A stretch of 64,000 nt of DNA from Ophiocordyceps camponoti-saundersi (nom. inval.). Taxonomy: Eukaryota > Ascomycota > Sordariomycetes > Hypocreales > Ophiocordycipitaceae. Location: NCBI GenBank assembly GCA_003339415.1, contig PDHQ01000071.1, positions 1 to 64,000 of the forward strand, given 5' to 3'. Position numbers and translations under genes: made by a program. How positions within the stretch are numbered: the first letter of the stretch is position 1; each line of letters begins with the position of its first letter. The notes beneath the pieces are model-generated. The model was given only the letters and a program-made list of their open reading frames with translations. It was not told the origin of the DNA and made no database searches. Below are positions 11,530 through 23,766 of the stretch, piece by piece.

Positions 11530-12617
11530 TAAAGCCTTTTTAGCGTATATCTCTAAGCTTCTCGGGGAAAGTTATAAGGAGCGCCGAGTAGGTTTTTCCT
11601 TAGTTAGGATACGTTAAGGGCCGTTAAAGCCCCTCGGAGAATACGTTACGAGGTAGGAATATACCCTTTTCGAGGCTAGACCGTTATACTAGTTCGACTA
11701 TATTAGGATTATTCTACTCTTATCCGAGCTACGTAAGGAGCTATAAGAGCGCTTAGATCGTAAGAACTAGCTTACGATATATATAGCCTTCGCTAGCCTT
11801 CTCCGAGGCTTTAATAAAATATTTAGTTCCGGGAATATTCCTAACGCGCTAGTTAATTTGCCGCCCCCCCCCTTCTACTAACCTAATAGATATTACGTTT
11901 ATATAATCTTATTCTAGCACTACTAAGCGCTAGCGTTACTATTAGTATAACTAAATCGGTTATTTTAAGCGTAACTATTCGAAGCTTCGTAAGTAAATAG
12001 GGATATTAGGGTTAGGGCTTTTTATAAGCGGAGTAGGGAAGTTAGAGGTAAATCTAAAATATTTTAATTAAGGGGATAATAAGTAAGGAGGGATAAATAT
12101 ATATTAGATATTATAGCTTAGGTAATTTCCGGCCTTATTACGTTACCTTATATAAGGATAGTTCGCGCGTAGCTTAGGCGCGTAAATTTATTAGCAGGTA
12201 CGTACTATAGCCGTATTACGCCCCGGCTTATAAACTAGCGCTAGCGGCATATAGCGATAAGTATATAGCTAGCTTTACTATTTACCGTAATCGGGGTATT
12301 CTCTAAGCTTCCCGTAACTAGTATAGTGCTACCTAGTCCTATACGCTAGCTATATAGGTAAGTTTTTACTACTAGTATACGAGTTTATTAATTCCTACCT
12401 TAAGTAATACTACGATTCTAAGCTTATTAGAATCTTCCTTATAAGGATCGGGGTTTAATTCCCCGGGCTATAAGGGAGCCTTTCCGCCCTCTTATCCTTA
12501 TCTTTACGGAGGCTATTAGGTAGTTAGCTAGGGACTATATAGAGTATCTCGCTAGCGTAGTAGTACGTAACTCTTCCATCTTACGCTCCTACCTCCTTAG
12601 CTAGCTTAAAAAGGGGG
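11530..12617 (+). pseudogene. single ORF trace of the innermost element, function unknown
   Basis: One continuous frame of about 360 codons broken only by RIP-type TAG/TAA stops. Readable segments include YKERRVGFSLVRI, FNKIFSSGNIPNALVNLPP and RDYIEYLASVVVRNSS. The frame ends beside the purine tract. I do not recognise the family. A capsid-like (gag) role is only a guess, based on position in a non-autonomous LTR element. Confidence 0.4.
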
Positions 12618-12620
12618 CTA

Positions 12621-12830
12621 TATAAGGGATTAGTTTATAACTAATCGTAGCTAAATAGGGGGGATTATAGCGGATATGTTTAGGTCTTCCCGATAGCGCT
12701 TAGTTATCGCGCGGGGTATATAGCTAGCTTAGGAAGGGGGCTTCTCTCCTTTCTCTTTCCTCTCTTCGATAGCTTTAATTATAACTCTACTTTAGCTTAC
12801 TTCCATAGTCGCCTTAGTAAGACTATTATA
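12621..12830 (+). repeat. right LTR of the innermost element (210 bp)
   Basis: Partner of 11054-11263, followed immediately by the ATAGC duplication. Confidence 0.93.
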
Positions 12831-12835
12831 ATAGC
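12831..12835. repeat. target-site duplication ATAGC, right copy
   Basis: Matches 11049-11053 exactly. Confidence 0.92.
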
Positions 12836-13189
12836 TCCGTTATTTATACCGTTACTTTAGGCACCTTTATACGAAATATTTTTATAACTTATTTTAGAAT
12901 ATAAGTTATAGCGATATCTCCGAAATATCGCTTTATACGATAAAGAAGTTCTATTACTAATACTAAATATATAACCCCTTATTATAATAATTTAAATTCT
13001 TAATTAAGGATAATATCTTTTTTAATTATAAGATTATTATAGATATCGTATAATTAGGTAATAAGAACGCTCTCTACGTTATTAATAAGGCTATATTTTT
13101 CTAAGCTACTATCTTTATATAATTACTCTTTGCCCGAGATATATAAAACGCCCTTTACTATTATTAGATTACTATTTACTAAAGCCTTT

Positions 13190-15480
13190 TAGATATTATT
13201 ATATATAACCCCGGTATAAACTTCTCTTCGGACGAATTCCGTTTTTCCGTACGAATTATCGGTTTATCGTATAAGGAAATACCCGTTAAGGCGTACTAAG
13301 TAATTAGTAAGGTTAAACGCTTATATATCTCTCTTCGATATACGTACGATATATTTAAAGAAAACCTTAGAGATTAAGCTAATAATAATATAATCTTTTA
13401 GCTTACGGTAAAATACTTAAATAATATAGTAAGACCTAATAGCCTTATACTTATACTTTTTATTTTTAATATATACCCTTATATTTACGGTACCTCGCCC
13501 TTATTTTTAGATATTATTATATAGGCGACCGCGATTCGAAAGGTAATAAAGGTAATTTAGGAACTTTATACGAAAAGAGATATTAGCCGCGTACTTACTA
13601 TACGAAACGGACTTTACTCGTATAAGAACCTTATACTTCCCTTTTATTCCTAAGTAATAGTTTAGCGCGAACGCTAAGGCTAGATAAGACTATATAAATT
13701 TTTAGTAATTAAAAAGTAATCTATTTTTATAAACTTTCCTAGTAGCCTTACTAAGTTCCGTATAATATAGATTAAATTATATTTTCCGCTTAATAAAGCT
13801 CTTATAAAAGAAGCCGATATTTATACGAAGAGATTTACTATTAAGATTCCGCGTTATAGCCCGCGGGGATATAAGGATTTTACTAACCGTACGGTAAACT
13901 TATTTATCTCCCTCGCTTTCCTCTCGGAGAAAAAAACGAAAAATACTGCCCTCGCTATACGACTCCGTTAAGATAGTATTATTACGACCCCTAGCCTCCC
14001 GTTCGAAGAATTAGACCGCGCCGAAATCGATAGCTTTACCGCTTAGGATATTTTTATCTTCGTATAATATAACCTAGCTAAGTATAGCTAGCTATATATT
14101 TTCTATATAAAGCTTATATAAGAAATTAAAAATAAGATTATAAAGCTATATAAGAAATTATAACTTATTATATAAGGCTACGCTAATACTAATAAGGCTA
14201 TTATACTTACTTAATCGCTTATAATCTTACGAATAAGCTAGAGACTAATTTTTATTCTAAGCCCTTCTCTTATACGGTTATATAGTATATACGGAAAGCT
14301 ACGCGATATTACCTAAGCGTATATATAGTCGTATAACCGCTTAATAAGACCGATTTTCGTATAACTATTAAAGGAGATATAAGACCGCTTTTTAGAAGGT
14401 ATTATTCTATATATTTATCGTCCGCTATACGAAATAGTAAAATTAAGCGTTTATTAGTTTAAAACATATTATAAGTATTATTATACGAACTTAAAGATAA
14501 CGACTTTAACGTACGACCTATACCTTTTTTTTATACTTACCGGCCTAGATTCCTTCGGCCTTATAAGAATATAGACTAATAATACCCTCTCCTTTATCTC
14601 TCCCGCCTTCTTAGCCTTTAAGGAAAAATCCCTTAAGTAATAGAACTTTTATATAAAGCCGAAAACACGCCTCTTATATAAGACGCTAATCGAATTTAAT
14701 AGCGGACGAATTTCCCTTAAAGGCGATAATATTCTTTTTATATAAAAAAGATAAACTAAAGTATTATAGGTTATTAACCTAGCTAAAAAAAACGCTCCGT
14801 AAGCGTACCTTTCGTAACGCGTATAAGGAGCGTATATCTTATTAATCTGCTAGCTTAAAATAGTATATAACCTCTCGGCCGCTACTTAAGTTTAGGAACT
14901 AACGAAGGAAGACTATAACGCCCTAAACGCCCGCGTATAATAATAGATTAAAAACGCCGACTAGGGACTATACTTTATTCCTCTTAACCTCCCCTATACT
15001 AAGCTTTAGATCTTTACCGATAGCTTATTCGCGAATAATAAAAATTTATCTTTATAAATAAGATTCGTAATTATATTAAGTAAAAAGGTAGCTTATACGA
15101 AGAACGAAGTCTTTATTTACGGTAATATCGTATATTAGTCCTTAACGAAATATAAAAGAGTAACGCGTAGCGTGCTTGCGAGTAAATTATATAATATCGT
15201 ATAAGAAATTAATAGTAATATCGCCCTTAATATTATGCTTTAGAAGATCGTACGTAGTCTCTCCTTACCGGATATCCCTCTTATATTTTATACGGACTTA
15301 TACTCCTTTTACGATTACTTAGTTAAGCTTAGTAATATAAGGGAGAAGAGGCTTATAATCGATATTATAGCCTTACGCGAATCGTACGAAAGAAAGAAAA
15401 TTACCGAGATATTTTAGATTAATAATAAAAATAACCTAGTAAACGCTATAACGAAGAAAAGCCCGAATAACGCTCTCGTA
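13190..15480 (+). pseudogene. copia pol remnant: integrase, reverse transcriptase, RNase H
   Basis: Plus-strand frames with many TAG/TAA codons and some frame changes, still recognisably copia. The integrase C-terminal half has ARPNSLI and TAIRKVIKVI. The RT core includes a block like RDITQAYIQSYNRLIR and, further on, SFGLIRI. The RNase H segment resembles IFTDSLFANNK-LSL-IRFVI, followed by LPDIPLIFYTDLYS. Copia polyproteins place integrase before RT, as here. RIP has destroyed the coding capacity. Confidence 0.8.
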
Positions 15481-15639
15481 TAATTAGTTATAATAAATAA
15501 GATTATAATTAAGATAAAAATAGTTATCGAAAGACTCGCGCTACCGTTACCGCCCCCTAAGCTTATAAATTTAACGCTATATAAAAAGAATAAAATAGCC
15601 GCCGCCCTTTACCTTATATCGCCTAATAATAGCGAGAAC

Positions 15640-16900
15640 GGACTGCTAGCGATACGATAAGTTTATTATTATCGTTATTATCGTCGTCTTTATTATCTTC
15701 CTCTTCTTCGTTAAAGTCGTTATCCGACTTGTCCTCCTCCTCCCCGGCCCCCTCTTCTTCCTCCTTATTATTATTATCCTTATTATCGTTTTCTTCGTCT
15801 TCGTTATTATCCTTATTATCTTTATTATTATCTTCTTCCTTATCCTCGTTTTTATCCTTATCGTTATACGACCGGAAGTAATTATAATACCGGCCCTTCG
15901 AATTTTAAATATAGGGCCTATAGGCCCCGCCCTAATAGCCGCGAATATAACGGTAACTTAAGAATAGACCGCTATTACGATAAAGGTAGCGATAGGCGTA
16001 GGGGCCCTACGCCGGGAACTAACTAGCTAACTAAATTATCACCGCCTAATAGTAGCTAGGGCGGCGTATAACCTTAGAGATAAGCTTAATAGCTACCTTT
16101 TTAGCGCGAAGGCGTAAAGCTACGTTATAAAGAGTCGCCGAAAAGTAGCGATATTCCTTATTTTACTATATAATTAGCTTATATTTACGAAGATACCTCG
16201 TATAAAGAAAATACGTACGCTAATCGCTACTTAGAGGAACTTAGCGTAGATAGCGTTATCGCTCTTAAGAGTAATAATAACGGTCCCGTTAGAAAAAGGA
16301 AGGCGCCTAAGGATCGTAATAATAGATATAGCTATCATATAACTTCTTATTCTTCTTTTTCTTATTCTTTTTCTTCTTATTTTTTATCGTTATATAAGGA
16401 GATAGCGGCTACGGTAGCGACTAATAATAGTAATAATTATAATAGTAATAGTGCTACTATAGCTGCTATTATAAAGGATAAAAAAGGGAAGAATTTTTCT
16501 TTCGTATAAAAGGAAGAGGAAGGTATTTCTTATAATCGGTAGGACTTATTAGCTATAAACGGCAGCCCGAAAATTTCTACTAACCGGCTACCTTCCTCGC
16601 ACTCTCTCTTTTCTATACTTTTAGCTACGCTTATAAGTTCTACTATATATAAAACCTTCGAGCTTTAAAATAATACCGATCTTAAGCATACGAAGCCGAT
16701 AGATTACTCTCTTAATAAGTAATCTTCTCCTACCCGCTATACGAATATCTCCCTATACGAGTAGACTTTATACGATACTCCGCACTATATAATAGCTCTC
16801 GCTACGTAATAACCTTAACCGTACGAGCGCTATAACTACTTATTATTACTAAGCGCTTACTAAGGAAGCCGTATAATATACTATAAAGAAAAACTATAAG
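15640..16900. other. extra 3' block of the copia element with acidic or low-complexity tract
   Basis: Between RNase H and the right LTR. The 15.65-15.87 kb part is made of TTATTATC/TCGTCTTC-like triplets. On the minus strand it is open and reads as an Asp/Asn/Glu/Lys-rich chain, consistent with a former poly-Asp/Glu tract in which GATGAT became GATAAT. On the plus strand, 16.1-16.65 kb also has a coding-like frame (segments such as RYLEELSVDSVIALKSNN). I cannot tell which strand was coding. Confidence 0.35.
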
Positions 16901-17176
16901 TATTAAGGTATCTTACGATACCTTAATAGCTTTGTATTATCCTTATAGCCTTATCCCTTCGTATAGCCTTCCTAAGTTATAAGGAACTTTTATACGAGAT
17001 CCTTCTAATCTTATAACTCCTTACTTTACTCTTTATATTCCTTACTATTACTTTATATATTCGATTAGGTATTTAGATAGCTACCCTCCTCGTACGTTAT
17101 ATACGAGAGGGTAATTACGATAATATACTCCTTTTTAGGACCCCTATATTACTAGTAACGGACAGCCCGTCTAACA
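16901..17176 (+). repeat. right LTR of the copia element (276 bp)
   Basis: Ends CTAACA with its terminal CA intact, followed by CTTAC. Partner of 8434-8709. Confidence 0.93.
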
Positions 17177-17181
17177 CTTAC
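17177..17181. repeat. target-site duplication CTTAC, right copy
   Basis: Matches 8429-8433 exactly; gypsy sequence resumes here. Confidence 0.92.
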
Positions 17182-20100
17182 TAGCACTAGTAGGATAAGC
17201 ACCTCGTGCTGGCACGGCACTACTACTAGCTAACGCACGATAACGAATAGTATAATATAGGGGGTTTACGGAAAATACGCCTAACGCCTTAAACTAGCAT
17301 AAAGAGATAAACGAGTAATATAACTAATAGGGATAGCTAAAAGACTATAATAGTTACTAGGACGCCTATACCGCCCCCGATATATACGATTATAACAAAT
17401 AAGCGTACTATATAGAGATATCTAGCTTCCCCTATAACCTATAAACTAGGGAGCTATAGGACTAAATAGACACCCTGCCCGAACCTAAAGATATAAGCGA
17501 TACTTATTATATTACTATTAAATACTAAAATACTCACGCTTATCGTATATAGAACTTCGTTATATCTAGCTATAATAAACTTTTCCGCTACCTACGAGTA
17601 TCGTATATAACGAATAATAAATTATAAGCATTCTTCGCTACTATAATAAAATAAGGTTAGAAAATACCCTAGTTATTTACTTTAGCGATTAATAGACTTT
17701 ATATCTGCAAATCTAATACTATACCCCCTATAAGACCGAGGTAGTAAACTTACCTTAAGCTCTCGATCTGCTTAGACCTATCCTAGCTATATACGATATT
17801 AAATATCTACGCTAATATAAGTTATAACGTTACGATAGCAGACTATTTATAAATTACGATATTTTATCCTAAGCTAACTATTTACTTTTAGATATAACTA
17901 TATACTATACGCGGTATTAAATTAAATATATATAATATAAGGGAATACGTAATATTACCTATAAACTTTATTAGGTAAGATATATCTAGCGTTAACGCGG
18001 TTACTTACTTTACCGTGAAAGTTATACTTATAGATAACCTTCGCGCTAATATACTAATCGGAATAGATATCCTTAAGCTATAAGGCGTTAATATTATTAA
18101 CTTATAGGGATATGCTATCTTCTAATATTACGGCGTGCGGGTTCGTATAATATTATAGTAGCTAAGCTTAGCCTAGCTATATATCTTCCGCGTTATTATA
18201 AAATAAAATATATCGATCGCCTTAAGCTTTACGTATAAAGTGTAAATAACTTATTACGTATAGCTACTATACGAGTATATTTTTAAGCTTATAGCTATGC
18301 TTAGCCTTAAGAGCTACGCCTTACTCGCTAATAGCGATACTAAATAAACTATTATAATAAATATAATTATCCGATATATTACGCTTACTAAATACTAGCT
18401 TATCGGCTATTTATATTACTTAGATATAGCTATATATAGATATAAGATCCTACTTAAGAACGCGCTAATAGTAGCTAACTTAGCCGCTAAGGACCTAGAA
18501 AAGCCTAAGTAATACTTATTTACCCCTCCTAAAAACGATAAGGTTCTAACTTATATTACGGGAGTCTCTATCTATATAAGGCTAGGTATAGACGATGCCG
18601 AACGCCTATCTTAACTTATTACGTAATATACCGATATCTTTCGTAATAAGGGATTCGCCGCGTATAACGAAGATAAGATACTATAAGTATAGCTTATCTT
18701 AGACTAATATATACTTATTTCGAAGAAATATAAGGTATATCCTCTCGGACTTATAGAACGAGAAATTATACGCACTACCCTCGGTAAGCTAAAAGCTATA
18801 GGTAAGGTTTTTCGTATATAAGATTAAGTGCCCTTCGCCTTGCCCGTATTCGTAGTTTAGTAAAGGATACCTCCTAAGGGATATATAGTTATCGACGCTT
18901 AACTTTTTAATAAGATATACTTATAAAACTAATATCTAATACGTAATTAGGATAAGATATAAGCTAAATTAGCACACGCTATTTATATTACCGTAATAGA
19001 CGCTATAAGTTTCTATTACTAGTAGAGAATATACTTAAATTTAAAATAAGGCTTTATTATTATTATAACTAATAGATAGTATATATTTAATATACCTATT
19101 ATAAGCTATCGTAGCTATAATATATATATATAATAATAGGTTAACTATATTTTATAATATACCGCTATAGACGCTTACTGCGATAATATTATTATCCTAT
19201 TTATTAGTATCGAGTAATATTTATAAGACCTTAAACTTATCTTCTAGCGCTTTCGTAACTCGAATATTAATATCGGACCTAGTAAGTTATTCGTAGGATA
19301 CGATACCGTTATAGTACTTAGTTAGATATACGATAGTTACGGACTATATATATTAGAAAAGAAACTCGAAGCCGTATATAAACTTATCTTCCCTAAGTCG
19401 ATAAAAAACTTAGAGTATTTTCTTAGCTTTATAAGTAGCTTAAGATACTATATACTACGATACGCTATAATTATAAAACTACTATAATAATAGAAAATAA
19501 AGCTTTAGCGTTACTACCGCGCTATTAAGTAGGCTAAAGACTATACTATAAAGGGCGGTATAAAAAAAACTAGGACCGCGATTATTAATATCGCTATCCT
19601 ATTTATAGCTAAGCTCCGTATATTTAATAAAATAAAGATGGCACTAATAAATTATATAATACTAGTATTCTTCGCTATAAAGCGTATTCTCTTTATAAAC
19701 TTTAATATATCTTACGATAATATCGGCGTTATAGTTTACTATATTAATAACGCTATAATTAACTCTCTTAAGATAGATAGACTAATTACGAAATACCTAC
19801 TTATTAAATTAATATAGCTAGTAGCGTTTTTATTACGATACCTTATACCGGCTAAGAAGAAATACTAGTTTACGGAGCTAGAGATAGCGGGATATATATA
19901 AATACTCTCTAAATACCGCACGTAAATTAACGTAATAGAGTGCCTACCGATAATCTATTTTATAAATTATATATTTATTATATCTATATACCGATAAATA
20001 GATATTACGAATATTATAGCTAAATTAGCTATAAACCGTAAGCTTTTAAGAGGTATAGAATATATTAGTCGCTTTAATATAAGGCCGATTTATAAAAGCG

Positions 20101-21780
20101 GCCGCACGTATATTATCCTAAATATACTAAGTTAGCTCCTAGCCGAATACGCACTATAGCTAACTACCACGCTTAGATAACTAAATCTCCTCCCTAATAA
20201 TAGGCCCGATAATTAAATCTAAGTTACGACCCCGTAAGGTAATATATACTAAGCGATAATAATACCGGGACTTACGCTACTAGCTACTATATTCTATAAG
20301 ACCGGCTAATCTATAATATATATAATTATTATATCTAATAACCTTAAGTAGTAATTCCTAAAAAGATATTAGAATAACTTAGTATATAAAGGTATCTTAG
20401 AGATAATTGCCGGTAACGATACTTTATAGCTAGTAGATAAGGCCGCCTTACTATTTTATACCGAAATAAATAGTATACTTTAATACTAAACCTTTAACGC
20501 CGTACCCCGACTATATATCCTAGCTTTATATATATAATATATCCTTTCTATAATTTATAATAATAACTATATAAGATACGACCGCTTAGTAAACTAACTT
20601 TAGCTTTTCTTTATCCGCTATAATTATCGCTTACTATAATAGTATTTTTAAATATACCTAATATATAAAGTATATCGTATATAATAATATTAACTATATA
20701 GGTTATTTTAACTAATCTAAGCACCGGTAAACTTATACAAAATAATTAGTTTAAACTTCCTGCTAAGCTTACTTATATCTAATAACGGATATAACTTAGC
20801 TATAATTATAATAAATTAACTATTTAAAGAAATTATAATCGAACTATGCCGAAAGATAGACTCTGCTAGTTAAAACGGTATCGCCTTAACTAGGTATCTC
20901 CTAAACGGTAACTAGGGATTACTATAAAATATTATTATAAATAGGGATCCTAAGTTCTTATCGGTAATATAGCGTGCGATATAGCGATAATACTAAACTT
21001 AACTATCTTACTCGACTACGTACTACTTATAAACTGATAGTTAAATAGAGAGATTTATCTATATCGTCGAGTCTATATTATAACTATAAGTATTAATTAA
21101 CTTCTTATATAACTTAGCAAAATAGCTAATAGTAGTCTTATATATTTAATTCGAACTAAATAATACTATATTAGTATCTATAAGATAAGCGCCGAATATT
21201 ACTATAAAAGGGTTCACGCTTATAGGCCTTATAGCTATATTAACGCTATTAATATTACGATAAAAAGACCTACTATCTACGCGTATAGAAGCTAGAGATA
21301 TTATCGCCCTAGCCGGAATAGTAGCGAAGAGATACTATAACCGCTACTATTAGTATATTTTATTTAAAATAGGCGATAAGGTATATCTTCGTCTATATTA
21401 CGGATACTAACTTTTATCTACGATCCCTATAAAGATTAATACTTAATATTATAGTCTATTTAAAGTTATAAAGCGCGTAGGCCGCGCAGCGTATAGACTA
21501 GCCCTCCTATAATATTAGAAAATATACCTTATCGTAAATATAAAATAGCTAAAACTAGCTTTAGTAAACCCCTTTATAAGATCTAAAATTATATTATTAA
21601 TCGATATTACTAAGAAAATACTAGAATAAATTATTAGTTAACGTTTACGATATAATAAGACTAAATACCTAGTACGATTCGTCGGCCTTAGCTATAAATA
21701 TAATATATAGATCCTTATCGCTAAACTTAGCCTAATTACTATAACCGCTTTATACGATTAATATCGTACGAAGCACGATA
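17182..21780 (+). pseudogene. gypsy pol remnant: protease region, RT, RNase H, integrase, chromodomain
   Basis: Continuation of the outer element. A protease-like region is expected before 18.5 kb but its catalytic motif is not legible. The RT begins near 18.8 kb (PFALPVFVV, then KGYIVIDA and LFNKI). Its catalytic box reads AYCDNIII, where the family has two aspartates; N in place of the second D is explained by RIP (GAT to AAT). RNase H lies near 19.6-19.8 kb. The integrase core shows RYLLNGN and NRDPKFLS near 20.9 kb. The GPY-like end and the chromodomain (IRYNKTKYLVRFVGLSYKYN-like) lie at 21.3-21.77 kb. Chromodomain gypsy elements (chromoviruses) use this module to target heterochromatin. 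Confidence 0.8.
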
Positions 21781-22019
21781 CGTAATTATTACTAACTAGT
21801 AATATTACTATATCGCTATCCGAACCTCTTTATAGCTATTATTCTTAATCTCCTTCCTCCCCTTTTCTATTTTCCTTTCCTTCTTTTTCTTTATACTCCT
21901 TTCTTCTTTTCTTTCTTTTATCGAATTCTTAAGCTACCTATCCCGACGTATCCTATAGCTTTACTATCTACGATCTTCTCTTATACTTAAAATCCTATAC
22001 TTAGTTTACTTTTCGCTTA

Positions 22020-23745
22020 TATAGTAAATACTAAGCCTAGCGATAAGCCTCCGTACGTAATAACTATAAACGAAGCCTACGATACCGCTATAACTAGTCC
22101 TAAAACTACTAAGGAGATACTTATAGATATTATAACTAATATTACTATTATAGATAATACTAGAAATATAGTAAAATCTAACGATTATAATAACTATCCT
22201 TATAGGGGCTAACTAATAAGTAATATTATAAACGATAATAATATATATATTAGTTTATCGGATAAAATTACCGCTATCTATAATATAACCTTAATACTTA
22301 CTATAGAGCGATTATATAATATATAGACGCCGATTAATAAGCTTTAGATAGCTACGCTTATAGCGGAAATAAGAGAAACCGCGCAGATAACTACTAATAC
22401 TATTACGGAAAAGCGTGCGGATAAAGCTACGCCTTTAGGTAAAAAGATATAGGCGACCACCTATATAATAATAGAAATATTAACGCCTATAATAGCACTT
22501 ACCGTAATAGTAGGCACGGATATATAAGCGATTACTAGTATTATCTAGATATATAATACGCTTAGCTATATTATATCTAAAAATAAGATACTTATTATAA
22601 GTATAAAAAGCGTTTATAACTTATAGAATAAATTACTTTATACCGTATACCGTATAAGATATATATATTACTAAGAATATTATAACTAAGCTAGCTTTAA
22701 TATAGAAACTAACTACCCGAAATTTAAGATTACGCTAATAGATATAGATAAAGATCGTAGCCGACGCTAGTATATCGACGTACTTAACGAATTTAAGTAT
22801 ATCCGCTAAAGCTTTATAATAGCTAATCGTAATATATAGTTCTATTTAGTAAAATTTAATATAGCTACTAAATCTAATAGGAAAATAGTAAACTATAAGT
22901 TTTAAGTAAACGCGAAGAGTTAATAAAACTTAGTATAGATACTATAGCTACTATTATAAGTTATATTCCCTAAGGACGCTATAGTATAAAAGCGAGATAT
23001 TAAGGTAATATAAAAGCTTACGAATAATATTATAAAAAACGTTTAGCTTATTAATTACCCTATCGGTAAGCTAATATAAGCGAGTAAAGCGTATAATATA
23101 TATATAATACTCTTAGAATAGCTTTATAATATATACGTATAATTCTAAAAGCTTCTAGGTATAAGCGAACTCTACCCTAATTAGACCTCGGAGGCTAAGT
23201 TCGAATTTTATATCTTATATACGGTATAATATAATACCTAACTTACGGATATAAATATCTCCGAACGCTTAGATAACGTATCTAACGCTATTAAGAAACT
23301 CTAGCCTTTTTTACTTAATATATTAGACGCTAACTTATCGATAAAGCGCGCTAAGCTTTATAATATTATTAAGATAAAGACTACGATAACTATAAATTAC
23401 CGTATATAAGAATAAATACCTTATCTTACGCGGCACGATAACGATATAACCGTAAATATATTATAATAAAATATAATTAAAGTAAGGATAGTAATATTAA
23501 TATATAATAACTAAAGTTATACGCCTTATAAGCCTAAATAGGTAACGAAGGTAGAGGTTAATAAGCTATATAATAATATATATAAGGTTATTACTCGTAT
23601 TAAAAAAAAGATCGACGATATAGCTAGCACGATAGTTAAGTAGATAATAAAAAAACTTAATAGTATTATAAGCCGATACCCCGATACGATATTATCTACG
23701 GAAGATAACGATAAAATAAAAGCTAGTAAAGTATCGTAAGGGCAT
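22020..23745 (+). pseudogene. extra ORF trace between gypsy pol and the right LTR
   Basis: A third long frame of about 570 codons starts near a former ATG (now ATA, before NTKPSDKPPYVITINEAYDTA-like sequence) and continues almost to the purine tract. Its stops are nearly all TAG/TAA. Legible segments include NYPKFKITLIDIDKDRSRRQYIDVLNEFKYI in pieces, YPNQTSEAKFEFYILY and RIKKKIDDIASTIVKQIIKKL (a possible coiled coil). No RT, integrase, protease or zinc-knuckle motif is visible. It could be an env-position or accessory ORF, or a displaced structural gene. Confidence 0.4.
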
Positions 23746-23766
23746 AACGTAAGAGGCCGGGGTAAA

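Larger units (their letters stand above)
11054..12830 (+). mobile_element. compact 1.78-kb LTR element nested in the copia element
   Basis: Two 210-bp LTRs, a perfect ATAGC duplication and a purine tract (AAAAAGGGGG) just before the right LTR define a complete but very small LTR element with a 1357-bp internal region. That is too small for gag-pol, so it must have been non-autonomous. One plus-strand frame reads from about 11.53 kb to the purine tract, interrupted only by TAG and TAA codons that RIP produces from CAG, CAA or TGG. I see no RT, RNase H or integrase motif. It may be a gag-only (TR-GAG-like) element or one with an unrelated ORF. Confidence 0.88.
8434..17176 (+). mobile_element. 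RIP-degraded Ty1/copia element nested in the gypsy element
   Basis: Two 276-bp LTRs and a CTTAC duplication delimit 8743 bp, about 6.96 kb without its own insertion. Reading through RIP-type stops in plus frames gives the copia order, with integrase before reverse transcriptase. An integrase region lies at about 13.2-13.75 kb (segments like NFSSDEFRF and RNGLYSYKNLILP). The reverse transcriptase at about 13.95-14.6 kb includes TYDLYLFF and SFGLIRIQTNNTL, the fungal copia version of the catalytic region. RNase H follows at about 14.96-15.45 kb (FTDSLFANNK; RVTRSVLASKLY). The first part, 8.7-11.0 kb, should hold gag and protease but I cannot place motifs there. A tail of about 1.4 kb lies between RNase H and the right LTR. 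Inactivated. Confidence 0.9.
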
